Below the pieces are notes generated by a model that saw only the letters and a program-made list of their open reading frames with translations, had not been told where the DNA came from and did no database searches. From Erythrophleum ivorense (taxonomy: Eukaryota > Streptophyta > Magnoliopsida > Fabales > Fabaceae), in NCBI GenBank assembly GCA_026724425.1, contig JAIUCV010000003.1, forward strand, positions 65,463,088 to 65,527,087: a DNA stretch of 64,000 nucleotides. The letters are read 5' to 3'. Position 1 is the stretch's first letter, and the number at the start of each line of letters is the position of its first letter. Both the position numbers and the translations under genes were made by a program. This document shows positions 38,601-50,878 of this stretch, one piece after another.

Positions 38601-41600
38601 TCATATTTGATTCGAGTGTTGGATACTTATCGGACATGAGATGAATTTATTTTTAAAGTTTCACTGCTTTATAAGCTCTAACCAAATAGTTAATTCAAGC
38701 AACTTGGAACAGCATCTCCCATATGGACAAGCCACAGATCCATAAACAGATCGTGGCATTAGCTAGAGACAGTGAATGGAAATTGGTGGCTTCTGAATTG
38801 ACAATGAAAACAAAGAATAATTTTGCAAGCATTGATTTACCATACTGTCAATGATATAGTCTCTTCCAATCTGCCAATCCCCACTTTTGGCAATCTTCAC
38901 CCCATTATGCCAAAAGCTGCTGCTGATTTGAATGATGTGTCCAAATACAGGCTCAAATTAATTGTAGGGAGAGATAAGATAGTGGTACCTAACACTGAAT
39001 TTGAACTTAACAACTATACACACTTCATTCAATTTCGTTTCCAATTAATTTTGACATTGGATACTTTATACTTCTTTGAAGTATATGATGCCAAACCATG
39101 TATATTGTAGTTCCACATCAGATCTATAAGATCACTTGCAAAAAGCAGTTCTGCTAGCACCCATTGTAAACTCAATGTGTAATAAAGGAGCAGCTTCCCA
39201 TGCCTAGGCATGAGCGTACATGTTGCTTATGATCCCACTCAGGTGCCAGAGAATGCCCACTTAGGTGTATTTTTGAAGTTGCAGGCACATGCCTCATATG
39301 CATCTTAATGGTCCAATTAACAGGGGAAGAAATACATAAATATGAACTTAAATTGTTCCAGCATCATCTTCAATAAAATATTTTAGTCAGAATCAATGAG
39401 TGCCATGCAACCTAATTCTATTTAAATATGATCTTCCCCTACTTGTGCTTACTTTACTTTCTATTATATCATCCAAAATTAATACCTTTATAGACGCAGA
39501 TTGGAAGCATTATAACTGGAAATATCATAATTAATTGCAGAGAAATTGTATTTTCGTTTTACACTTTGCAGCCTTTGTTAATAGAAATGACAAGTAAAAG
39601 CCTTTCTATTTGTATAGTTGGGGAGGGATGCCTGAATCTTTAAGGGCATCTCTATGCCCTTGGATATGTTATGGAATATAATTGTCTATATGGGTTCTCT
39701 TTGGTGCTCTGCACACAAGTATTTTAAGGGGGGTTGATACTTCTGATGTGTAGAGAGATTGGTCATCTTTACTACATTGATGAGCATTGCAAGTGCCTTG
39801 TTCTTGTTATTTTGTTTTGAGTTTTTCTAGTGTTTTCTCATTTGAGGCTGCTTACTATTAGTTGTCTACATCACACATTTAATCTTCTACAACAACAACA
39901 AAGCCTTTTTCCACTAAGTGGGGTTGGCTACATGGATCAATCGATGCCATAAGCACTTATCGTAAATCATATTTTTAGACAAACCATTTAAATCTAAATC
40001 TCTCTTAATAATTTCTCCTATAGTTTGTCTTGGTCTTCCTCTACCTCTAATTATTGGACTATTCTCTATCTTATCTACTCTCCTAACTGGGGTTTCTATA
40101 GGTCTTCTCCCAACATGACCAAACCATCTAAGTCTTGATTCTACAATCTTTTTCACAATAGGGGCGACTTCTACTTTCTCTCTAATGTATTCATTTCTAA
40201 TCCGATCTCGCCTAGTGTGTCCACTCATCTAACACAACATTCTCATTTCTGCAAAATTGAACTTATTCTCTTGTTGACTTTTTATTGCCCAACACTCAGT
40301 TTCATACAACATTGCCGGTCTTATAACTGTACGATAGAATTTATCTTTAAGTTTGAGTGGTACTCTTCTATCACAAATAACACTCGAAGCACTCATCCAC
40401 TTCATCTACCCCGCTTGAATCCTATGTTTTACGTCTTCTTCTATTTCCCCATTATGTTGTATGATGGATCCAAGATATTTAAATTGTGTGACTTGTGGTA
40501 TAATATGTTTTCCAATTTTTACTTCTACGCTAGAAGTGATGTGTCTCTTATTAAACTTACACTCCATATATTCGGTTTTATTTCTATTTACACGAAATCC
40601 ATGAGTTTCCAAAGCTAATCTCCACCTCTCTAACTTCTCATTCATTTCCACTCTCGATTCCCCAACTAAGACAATATCGTCTGCAAATAGCATACACTGT
40701 GGTACCGGCTCTTGGATATGTTCAGTAAGTACATTCAATACTAAAGTAAATAGATAAGGATTCAGAGTTGACCCTTGATGTAAACCAATAGTTATCAAAA
40801 AATCTTCTATACGTCCACTTTTTGTTACTATACTAGTTGTAGCCTCACTATACATATCTTGTATTGCTCGAATATAAATTATTCGAACTCTTTTTTTCTT
40901 CAAAGCCTTCCATAGAACCTTTCTTGGTACTCTATCATATGCTTTTTTCCAAATCGATAAACACCATGTGTAAATCTCTTTGATTCTCTCGATATCGCTC
41001 CATTAATCTTCGCAACAAATATATTGCTTCCATAGTTGACCTTCCCAGCATAAACCCAAATTGATTCTCCGTAACTTGGGTCTCTTTCCTTAATCGTTGC
41101 TCGATTACTCTTTCCCGTAATTTCATTGTGTGGCTCATGAGCTTAACTCCTCTATAATTTGCACAATTTTGAATGTCTCCCTTATTCTTATAAATAGGAA
41201 TTAAAGAACTTTTCCTCCACTCATCTGGCATTCTCTTAGATCTTATAATTTCATTAAATAACTTTGTGAGCCAACTTATACCTTTCTCTCCTAAATCCTT
41301 CCATACTTCAATAGGTATATTATTTGGTCAACTGCTCTGCCACTCTCCATTCTCTTTAATGCTTCTTTTACCTCTGCCTCACAAATCCTACAATAAAAAG
41401 TATAATTTTGATCCTCTTCTCTAGTGTCTAACCTATCCGATTGCAATGCAATCTCATGGCCTTCATTAAAAAGCCTATGAAAATAATTCTTTCACCGTTT
41501 TTTGATATCTTGTTCCGTGACCAAGATTTTACCTTCTTCATCTTTAATACATTTTACTTGATCAACGTCTCTTGTCTTTCTTTCCCTACTTTTAGCTAAC

Positions 41601-44600
41601 TTGTAAATATTTCTTTCCCCAACTTTAGTACCTAAAGATTGGTATAATCCATCGAATGCCCTCATTCTCGCTTCGCTCACTGCCTTCTTAGTCTCTTTCT
41701 TAGCTACTTTATATTTCTCCCAATTTTCATTACTCCTACATAATGACCACACTTTATAACACTCCCTCTTAACTTTAACCTTATCTTGCACGCTTGCATC
41801 TTACAACCAAGATTTTTTATCTCTAGGTCCAAAACCTTTTGATTCACCTAATATTTCCTTTGCTACTTTCCTAATCTCTTTAGCCATTCCATTTCACATA
41901 TCGTTAGCACTTCCTTGTATTTCCCAAGGCCCTTCCTCCACAATCCGTTTCTACACATTCTTTTATTTATCTCCCTTTAGTTGTCACCACTTAGTCCTTA
42001 ACACCCTATTTTGGCCTTTGTTTTTTACTCCCCTCCTAACTCGTACATCCATAACTAGAACTCTATGTTGAGTAGTTAAACTCTCTCCAGGTATAACTTT
42101 GCAATCCATGCAAAGTTTTCTATCTGATTTTCTTATAAGAAAGAAATCGATTTAAGAACATACCCTTCCACTTTTGTACGTGATAAGATGTTCCTCACGT
42201 TTTCTAAAACAAGTGTTAGCTAATATAAGATCGAACGTCAATGAAAAGTCTAGAATAGTTTTACCCTCTGCATTTGCTTCCCCTATGCCATATCCTCCAT
42301 GAACACTCTCGTAACCTGAAGATACACTTCCCACATGACCATTTAGATCCCCTCCTAAAAGAATCTTTTCTCCTAATGGTATTTCCTGAACTAAACATTC
42401 TAAATCCTCCCAGAACTTTACTTTGTGATATTCTTCTAATTCTACTTGTGGTGCATAGGCACTAGTGACATTAAAAATTTTTTTTTCCACTACTAACTTT
42501 AATGCAATGATTCTATCTCCTAACCTTTTTACATCCACTATAGCATTTTTCCAAAACTTATTTACAATTATACCTACTCCATTTCTAGATTTAGCCTTCC
42601 CAGTATACCAAAGTTTAAAACTCGAGGTGTCTAATTCTTTCGCTTTTTCTCCTACCCATTTAGTTTCTTGTAAACACATAAAATTAATTTTCCTCCTAAT
42701 CATGGTATCTACTATTTCCATTGACTTACCCGTAAGTGTACCTATATTCCAAGTCCCAAAACGAATCCTACTCTCATGAACTAACTTTTTTACCCACATT
42801 CGTTCATGAAAATGTGGAAGCCCTTGCTTATTTTTCACTACACTCAGGCGACGATGTAGCGGCTCTTGCTCACTTGTCACTGTACTAGAGCTATACAGCG
42901 CGTTGCTTCCGGGCAACGCCCTAGCATTACGTTTAATATATCGATTGTCCATGTCATAAAGATTCGACAAAGTTTTACGTTGGCTGTCGATTGCCTAACA
43001 CAACCCTCCTCTTTTTTTCGGGCTTGGGACCGGCTATGAAAAATAATTTGCATCAAGGCTCGTCATAGGCAGAGTTGCATTTAATCTTCTAGATCTGTTT
43101 TATTTTTAATAATATATCTTGCTAGGAAATCTTTATGTGGATACATACTTTAAATTGATTCTACTTTTACAAAATGATATGGGCCCATATGGTGATATAT
43201 ACATGCAAAATGTGAGAGCTTCGTTTATCTAATTTTAAGTTCAAAAATTGACACAAAAATGGAAATAGTAATCAAACTGAATATTTACAAGACTGAGAAA
43301 AAGCTCCAAGTTAAACTGTTCTTTGGATGGCTGATGATGGGAATCTTCCAAAGAAATTGAAGCACTTTAGTTAGTATGGCAGTAATTGTCCATTGAAGTG
43401 TAGCGAAATTTTTAAAGCTAGAATAATGACTTTATAGACTCAGATAATATTTTATCTTTATTATAAGTTCTTGGGAACTATAATAATAATAATTGGCACT
43501 CGTTGGTCAAGAATATCTTAAAAATTGTGGTGTATCTGTATAGTTGGGGTGACTAGCTCTTTTCCCCCTTGGTACACTACTCAAAACTTAGATTTCCTTG
43601 TGTTTCTTTACTAAATAGATTTGTCTGTCTACTAAGTTGTTTGTCTGCTGTAATATAGCTGCTGATGTAGTATCTTCTGAGCCTTGCTTTTTGCATCACA
43701 TTCTAGGATATTGAATTCATCGAAAGGAAGATAGAAGATATTGAAAAGAGCATGAAGAGGAGCAATGACAAGCAGTTAAAAATTGAGCATGAATGTTGTC
43801 AAAGGGTATAAGTTCAGCTTTTGTTCCATTTTCCATTTATTTTTATTTTTTCAAAAAAGGAACTGCTACTATTTGTTTCATATATTTTTCTTTATTAATG
43901 TCTCTTAACTTACCTAATGGTATGTGCTAGTTGGACTAGCTTTCTGTTATTGCATATATCTTGCAGTTCTTGCTATTTACTAACTGTATTTGTTCTTTTT
44001 TGTTAACTTAAGTAGCCAAGATTGTTCTTTGTTTGTTTCCCCTCCCTCCCCCCCCCCCCATTTTTCCGGTGGTATGATTTATGTGGTGCTTTCTGTTACA
44101 TGGCTTCCTTCTTTTGAAATCTCTTATTTGTTACTGCACAACAAGCAGTAATGTGTAACCAATTTCTCAAAGAATTGCTATTTTTTTAAAAAAAAAATTG
44201 AAACTTGCAGCAGATTTTGTCGCATTTTCTGCATAAAAAAGAAATATATTTGAGATCAAGAGAAAACCTTTCCTCTTCTGTGGTTGTTGTTGATCAAAAT
44301 GCTTTAATCAAATGGTTTCATAAAACTATTCAAAAAGTTATGTGTAATACAACTATATGCTATTTGTGTATTATATTTGTGCACGAGAGTGGGTGGTTGG
44401 ATAGGTGGGTGTCTCAACATTATCTTCTTTTTGAGACTGCTCTTGTCCATTTCACTTCTCATATGGCATCTATGACTGAAATTGAACATGTCTTAGTAGT
44501 CTTCTGTTTGTGTGAAATTCTCATTGTAATGTGATATAAAACCTATGTAATCAATTCAGAGCCTATGTAATCAAATTAAAACCTATGTAATCGAATTAAA

Positions 44601-47600
44601 GTTTGTGGTCCATGAGTATAACTTTGAGCTCATGATAAAACATGGAGTGGACATTTTTCTGTGACTGGAGTTGTCTTTACCTTCTGTCCTACGGTCTCAC
44701 ATAATCGAGATGCTATCTCATGTCATCTCTTATGTTCATTATTTATACAAATCTTTTTTTTTTTTAAATCCAAATTGGATGGAGAAAGTAGGATGAGAGT
44801 TCTTATTGTTTACAGGTCAAGGCATCACTTGAGGAAGGGAAAGATGTACGTCTAGGGGATTGGAAAGCTGCTGACATTGAGATTCTAAATTCTTTTCAGT
44901 TGCTTACTGCCAAGCCAGTTGTATACTTGGTAGCTTCCATTTTATTTTCTTTCTTTCTTCACTTCATATTACAATGACACATATTAGTTTGGTTGAAATT
45001 TAAATATTAAAGAAAAGTTGGCAGTTATTGTAGTTTTCTGGTGCACTAGATCTCATAATTATGTTAGTTTCTCTCTTGTTTTGAGTTATGAAATCTGTAT
45101 TTTACACATACATGCATATATGCATGTATATTAGTCTGGTTTTCCTGATCAAGTCACATTCTAAAATATTTAAAAACTTCCTTATCATGTATCTGTTTTG
45201 TTACTTTTGTGTGATATTAGTATCATATACCTTTGCGTGTTGGTGTCCTTAAAGTGCTTCCCTAATGCATAAGGAGCTAAAATCAATGTCTATAACTCCA
45301 TATTGGTGTTTGACGTGATTTTGTTAAGATCTATTTTTTAAAGTTTTACCTGTTAATACCTACAGTTCATTCGCAGGTTAATATGAATGAGAAAGATTAC
45401 CAAAGAAAAAAGAATAAGTTTCTTCCAAAAATCCATGCATGGTATGTATGCCTTTTGGCTGTTATATTGTTTTATTTATTTTTACTTTTTTTTTTTTCCA
45501 ATATTTTTGGTGCTATGGAGTATTGAATCCTTGTCTGATTGAATGATTATCTGTGTCTGTGTTAAGGATTCCATTGTGTTTGAGATTTCATCCGTGATGC
45601 ATTAGTCTGGAGGTTCTTATTTTTTATTTTTAATTATTAAAAAGAAGAAATTATTTTAAGAAAGAGAAGAGATGCAAATGAAGAGGATAAGATATCCTTC
45701 TATGAAAAAGGTCCAAGACCGTGACAAAACAGACATAAATGCAATATAGCGTTATTCATACAGCAAACCTGGTCAATTCCTTTGCATATGTAAAAGAGAC
45801 ACTTCTTTAAGTTGTCAGGATGCAGTTAAGAATAAAAAATGCTAAATAATTAAGAATTTGAGATATTTGCACACCATTGGTGGCTAAACCTGTTGATCTA
45901 TGAAATACAATTAAGAAGTATTTTCAAAGATCTGCTTATGTAAATGGCATTAGGTGCTTTAGGGTGCATGCTTGGTAAAGTGTAGATGAAGGGATGGAAG
46001 GGTAAGGGTGAAAGTTGACAATTTATCTGGACATGGCGTACATTTTCAATTTCACTAGTTTCACTCAATTTCTGGGTTTTCACTCATATCCTTCTTTTCC
46101 TTCCCCCTTGATGAGGGAGAGTTATTCTTACTTCCTGTTGTTAAATTGAAACGATGTTGCTGAATATAATATTGTTTCTGTTTGAAATTCGAATGTTAGT
46201 GTCAGATACTAGTTTTCCCAGTCCTAGGGGACAGTAAACCCTTGACTGGAAGAAAAACCCTTCACTGGCTGATAGCTTTTCTTTTACAATCTGTTTAAAG
46301 AAACTAGTCACATTTTTTTTTGGTGTGTGTGTGTGTGTGTTTGCTGGTAAAATGTTCTTATTCTGATGTTAGTTTTTATTTTTCTATCATTCTCTCTCTC
46401 CCTCCCTCTCTCTCTTTGTGCTGAAATAAATTGACTTTTGCCTCTCTGCTTTTCAGGGTCCAGGAGCATGGTGGTGAACCAATTATTCCTTTCAGCTGTG
46501 TCTTAGAGAGGAATCTTGCTGATATGCCTCCAGATGAAGCAGCTAAGTATTGTGAGGAGAACAAGGTTCAAAGGTTTGTTGAAAAGTGCTATTTGTCTTT
46601 TCACTGTTGAATAAAATGTGTGAGAATTATCATGCATATATTTAATTATTTTGGAAAAAAATGTGAGGATATACTGCTTTTTTTTGGGGGGGGGGGGAGG
46701 AATCCTCTGTATATCTGTTAAACTTTTATTTATTTATTTTTATAGAATGATTGTGTCTACCTTTTTAAACAAAAAACTACAACACTGTTTTTGGCCATTG
46801 CATAGAAAGTTCTCTTAAAGATCAATAATGGCAGAGAAGATGTGCACTTTCCTGTGTGTCAGTGTAAGGCATGTGTCGCTAACATTGCCTTTATTTTTTT
46901 TCCCCTCTTCTGAATAAGTGCGTTATTTCTAACTTACCTCCAAGGCAATCAAGATCGAGATCTTAAGTAATATCAGTTAGGGATAAAATAGGTTGAATCG
47001 CTAGATTGGATTAAGGATTGTAAGATCCTACTATATATTACAAAAAATAAATAAAAATATATACATATATAAAATTCACATATGAACATGACTTCTATTA
47101 TAATATCATCAAATATTAATGGCACAAATTATAAGTCCCAAAAATCATCAAATATCATACATTAACACCCATTATAAGCCTTAAAAGTCACCAAACATGG
47201 GTAATAGTTCAACCCATCACATTTAGCAAGAAAGCCAAAGAGCAGCAAAAGCAATATTAAAAGAATTAGGATGCATTCATGTGGGTATTGACTAGTCTCA
47301 CTCCAAAAGTTGTGCCTATTCCTATTCATCTCTATCTCTTTTGTTGTTAGCTCTACCTCGGCTCTCACAGATGGGAGAGAGAAAGAGATCCATCTCTATC
47401 TCTATTCTCCATTTTTTGTCCAAACCAGCTCCAGCAAGCGTGAATTTAAGTGATTCTTAGAGGCATCTGACTCTTCTTTTCTGGTTATTTGGTTGTTAAT
47501 GGACTGGATACCACATCTACATGGGCAGAATTCATAAGGGGGAGTGGAAGGTGGAGGACACGACTTTATATTTGGCTCAGTAGTGAATTTGAAGTATGAT

Positions 47601-50600
47601 GGATGCTAAATTAATTCATTTTAGGATTTTCATTGTTGACCTCTAGCAGTAAAGGATTAGGACTTGCTTGATTTCATTATAGTTATAATTGCATGCTTGA
47701 TGCATATGTCATGTATTCTAGGCTTGAAATTTCATTTAGATAATCTTAACCAATATACGAAGTAAGCAATCCACACGCACAGAATCATACCTAATTTTCT
47801 TATTTGGACAGGGAGAACCCTACCCCTTTTAAAACTCATACACAGGGAGAATATTGCCTAATTTTCTTATTACTTTCCAACTGTAACTTGGCAAGATGAC
47901 AGTTAAACTTCAAGGGGGGCAGAGGTTTGACTCCCCACATCTACAATTTTGTAAATAAGAAACATATTATGCTTGAAAAGTGGGATAATGTGGCACCATA
48001 TGAGGCAGCCATGTCATCTCACAGATAACTGGTCTACCCGGATGGACGGGGTTCAGCCAGTTCTGTGAACAGAGATTATTAGTGACCCTTACTCTTGTAT
48101 TATGCTAATATTATGACTAAATAATGACTCTAATGTTGCACTGCAAGAACACCTTTCTTCATCTGTAAGAGTTTCCTGGATGCCTCCTTAATGTCACATG
48201 TACGATTTCATTCTTAGGTATATTACTTAACAACTAATGAAAATTTTCATTTTGATGTGGTTCCAAGTAATTCCATTTGATGTGAGCTTCTGTGAAGATA
48301 CAAAGTAAACTTGTGTATATTTGGTCAGAATGAGACTCAACACTGACGTTATTTAAAAAAAAAAAAAATGGAAAGAAGACCTTTGTGATCTCTAGTCTCT
48401 ATCTGGACAGCCAGATCAAGAGCTTGTTCTCATTGTTATAGAGAGTTGACGTTATGACGTTATGCAACTAATCTACTACATTCTTTGTTGTGACAGCGTC
48501 CTTCCCAAAATCATAAAGACTGGATTTTCTGCGATTAATCTCATTTACTTTTTCACAGCAGGACCTGATGAGGTAAGATATGTTCTTTCATACTTCTAGA
48601 GGTTACTTTCATGGTATTTAATTCTTCACTTTTATAAAATATGGTTCTAATTTCTGCACCCATTAGTATTGAAAATAGACTATAAGTGAATCTTAAGCTG
48701 TTCATCAGTTTTCATAAAATCTTCATCAGACTAAGCTCCCATCATATAGATCATGCTCATAAAAATGATAGCATTAGAGATTTGTTTGTCCTCCGTCAAT
48801 GTATCTTATATCAACGGACAATATATGTATGTAGACATTAGCAAATTATAAATTATTAGATATAAGCAATTTATTTTTCCATGTCTGATGCACCTCATTT
48901 TCTGCCTTTCATAAATCAATGACTTCTTCTTTTGGGTATAATTTGCATTCCCAGGTTAAGTGTTGGCAAATTAGACGGCAAACAAAGGCTCCCCAAGCTG
49001 CAGGGACTATCCATTCCGATTTTGAAAAGGGATTTATTTGTGCTGAGGTTATTTCTAGCTCATTATTTGGAACATACTTTAATTCTAATGATTCTCTCTC
49101 CCCAATGGAGCCCCCCCCAAAAAAAAAAAATCTCCTCAACTCCCTGAACTCCAAGTATGGGCTTAGCATTTTAAATCATAAAGATACCGTATTGTAGTTC
49201 AGTGTGAACTCTAACCTCTTGAGATGCTGCTGCGTATTCTTTAAAGAATTTGCTATAGTAAAGAAGTGGAGACATGGAAGGGGGCCAAGGAGATCTTCCT
49301 AAAGCCTGCCAACTTGTGATTGTACCACCTCTCCATTTGACCAGATTTTAATTTTAATTTTTTTTTAAAAGACGCAAATTTTCCACTTTGGGTTGCTAAG
49401 AACCCAACCTGGGTTTGTCAGCTCTGGTGCTTCAAGACACATTCTGGAATCACTGAAAGTTCTGGAACCCTGTAATTCTTGGAAATTTGGCACGATTCTG
49501 CCAATTTCTCCATGATCCTGCTCTAAAAGCTGATTTACCCATGCCATATGAATTACTGAGGACTTGAATTGAATTGAATTTTGTGGTTGAAATTGCAAAT
49601 TGTACAATAATTTTAGTATTTTCATCACTGATTAAATTAACTTTCTGCTATTACCTTGACCACTTTCATTTTTCTTTTACTGTTTGTGCACTCACAGTGA
49701 CTTTTTTAATTCTAATTCTGTTTCACCTTGTAATAACTATGTGGGCTTTGTTGATTTTCAGGTTATGAAGTTTGATGATCTAAAGGAACTTGGTAGTGAG
49801 GCAGCTGCAAAGGTGAGTGCTTAATTTAAGATGTAATTACTCCTGGCAATTGCTATTGCTTGCAACGGATTTTTATCAGTGGGTCAGCATAGATTGGTAA
49901 CCAAATGAAACAAAATAGTTTAGTTGAAATGAGGAAAAAATCTGACATAGCTAGGTACATAACTGCCCAAGCCGAGGGGGGGGAAAAGAAATTTGTGCCT
50001 ATTGTGACTTAGGTTTATCATGGGCCTAAAGGATTTTAGTCATAAGCATGAACTTGATTTGAAGTGTTTCTCATGCTAATTTTTGAAAGTTGTCAACAAT
50101 ATAATCTGAATAATTGATGTAGTCCATTTTTCAAAGTCCTACTAGCTAGAAAGACCTTGCATTAGGTGGTTTGTCTATTTGTTTGTTTTTTTTTGGGGGG
50201 GGGGGGGGGAGAGGGGGGTCTATACCCTTGACTAGGATTTTACTCACATGTAGCCAAATTGAAAGTTTTCTGAGGAAAAGTATTATTGATGTCTGATGGT
50301 TCACGGGTTTTATAGTTCGATTGGAGCTCGGTTTTACTGTGATTGATGTTATAGTTTGATTGGAGCTCACACTTTGTGGGGTTGGTATCCTGCAATATAA
50401 TCTGGTAGGAGAAGAATTAGGGCAGGTCCTATACATGCGCATTTGTTGCTTTAGATGTTATGGGAAAATTATCCGAGTTAGTTGCTGGCAATCAGAGACA
50501 GGTGGCTGTTGATGTGGCATCATGGTTTGTGCATTCTGTATGTAGATTTTTGTTGCCAATAGAATTCTGCTACAGAATTTCTGTCTTGCTGTATTATTAG

Positions 50601-50878
50601 ATATAGGGAAGACTTTAATATTGGTTCCTTCTGCTATCCCATCCAATAAAGTTGATCTTTTTCTGTTGTGCAAGAGTAATTTATTGTTATGCTAGCAAAA
50701 TTTAGCTTTTTTACCCCCTTTGCCCATGTTTAACCAGGTTTAAGCTTTTCTTCTGTGTTGCCTTTGTATTTTCTGTTAGGCTGCTGGAAAGTATAGACAG
50801 GAGGGGAAAACCTATGTTGTCCAAGATGGGGACGTCATATTCTTCAAGTTCAATGTTTCTGGTGGGGGAAAGAAGTGA
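35691..50878 (+). CDS. YchF1: Obg-like ATPase 1 / YchF1 (394 aa, 12 exons)
   Basis: A TRAFAC-class P-loop NTPase of the Obg/YchF family, cytosolic, ribosome-associated and linked to stress responses. Exons: 35691-35777, 36250-36417, 37903-38026, 38132-38223, 43707-43805, 44816-44929, 45377-45441, 46457-46573, 48497-48572, 48955-49047, 49762-49812 and 50780-50878; all GT..AG with consistent phases, summing to 1185 bases. The Walker A (G1) motif is GLPNVGKS, residues 31-38. The G3 motif is DIAG at 94-97. The position of the usual NKxD specificity motif reads NMNE, residues 230-233, the form that loosens guanine preference in this family. A helical insert is followed by a C-terminal TGS domain from about residue 304 (INLIYFFTAGPDEVKCW). 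Length equals Arabidopsis YchF1 (At1g30580) as I recall it. Intron 4 (5.5 kb) carries a LINE; several other introns carry T/G homopolymers. Confidence 0.97.
35901..35926. repeat. (TA)n microsatellite in OLA1 intron 1
   Basis: About 12-13 TA units in OLA1 intron 1 (35778-36249). Confidence 0.9.
39877..39889. repeat. Left target-site duplication of the LINE
   Basis: ATTTAATCTTCTA adjoins the 3' tail of the element and matches the right copy at all 13 positions. Confidence 0.9.
39914..41791 (-). pseudogene. LINE reverse transcriptase (fragmented)
   Basis: Fragments at 41492-41791, 40935-41231, 40406-40903 and 39914-40228 together cover a linker, reverse transcriptase and C-terminal region. Motifs: SLIPIYKNKGD and NYRGVKLMSH (finger), VFIDLEK (motif A), LHQGSTLNP (motif B) and LFADDIVL (catalytic motif C with the two aspartates). 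The C-terminal piece has RLRWFGHVGR and GRGRPRQT, common in RTE elements. Frame changes and stops separate the pieces. Confidence 0.92.
42152..42970 (-). pseudogene. LINE endonuclease domain (broken ORF, N-terminal part)
   Basis: A 272-codon frame with exonuclease-endonuclease-phosphatase motifs: RFGTWNIGTLTGK, LQETKW with the catalytic Glu, and LLGGDLNGHVG with the Asp and Asn. Such frames are often annotated in plants as craniofacial development protein 2-like. The frame ends at a TAA at 42152-42154, but the same frame reopens directly afterwards (IDFFLIRKS..) for at least 40 codons, which marks the stop as a disabling mutation. Confidence 0.9.
43079..43091. repeat. Right target-site duplication of the LINE
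   Basis: ATTTAATCTTCTA adjoins the 5' end of the element, identical to the left copy. Confidence 0.9.
44541..44600. repeat. Three-copy 20-bp minisatellite in OLA1 intron 5
   Basis: Three consecutive 20-bp units share the core CCTATGTAATC, followed by AATTCAGA, AAATTAAA and GAATTAAA respectively. Confidence 0.9.
45108..45129. repeat. 22-bp perfect palindrome in OLA1 intron 6
   Basis: The sequence reads the same on both strands over 22 bases, with half-site ATACATGCATA. It contains two overlapping CATGCA (RY-type) motifs in inverted orientation. Confidence 0.85.
46325..46341. repeat. (GT)n microsatellite in OLA1 intron 7
   Basis: About eight GT units upstream of the exon 8 acceptor, followed by a CT-rich tract near 46390-46416. 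Confidence 0.85.
47886..47950 (+). mobile_element. Possible SINE relic in OLA1 intron 8
   Basis: TTGGCAAGATGACAGTTAA followed about 30 bases later by AGAGGTTTGACTCCCC resembles the A and B boxes of a tRNA-derived promoter. Ends are not defined. The alternative is chance similarity. Confidence 0.25.

Larger units (their letters stand above)
39890..43078 (-). mobile_element. RTE-clade LINE, near full length, inactivated
   Basis: A 3.19-kb non-LTR retrotransposon lying antisense in OLA1 intron 4. On the minus strand it has, in order, an apurinic endonuclease domain and a reverse transcriptase, then a 3' end of (TTG)n repeats (CAACAACAACAA on the plus strand at about 39889-39900). The simple-repeat tail, short length and order of domains are typical of RTE elements. 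A perfect 13-bp direct repeat brackets it (39877-39889 and 43079-43091). The single coding frame is broken by at least one nonsense codon and several frame changes, so it is not autonomous. Confidence 0.95.
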
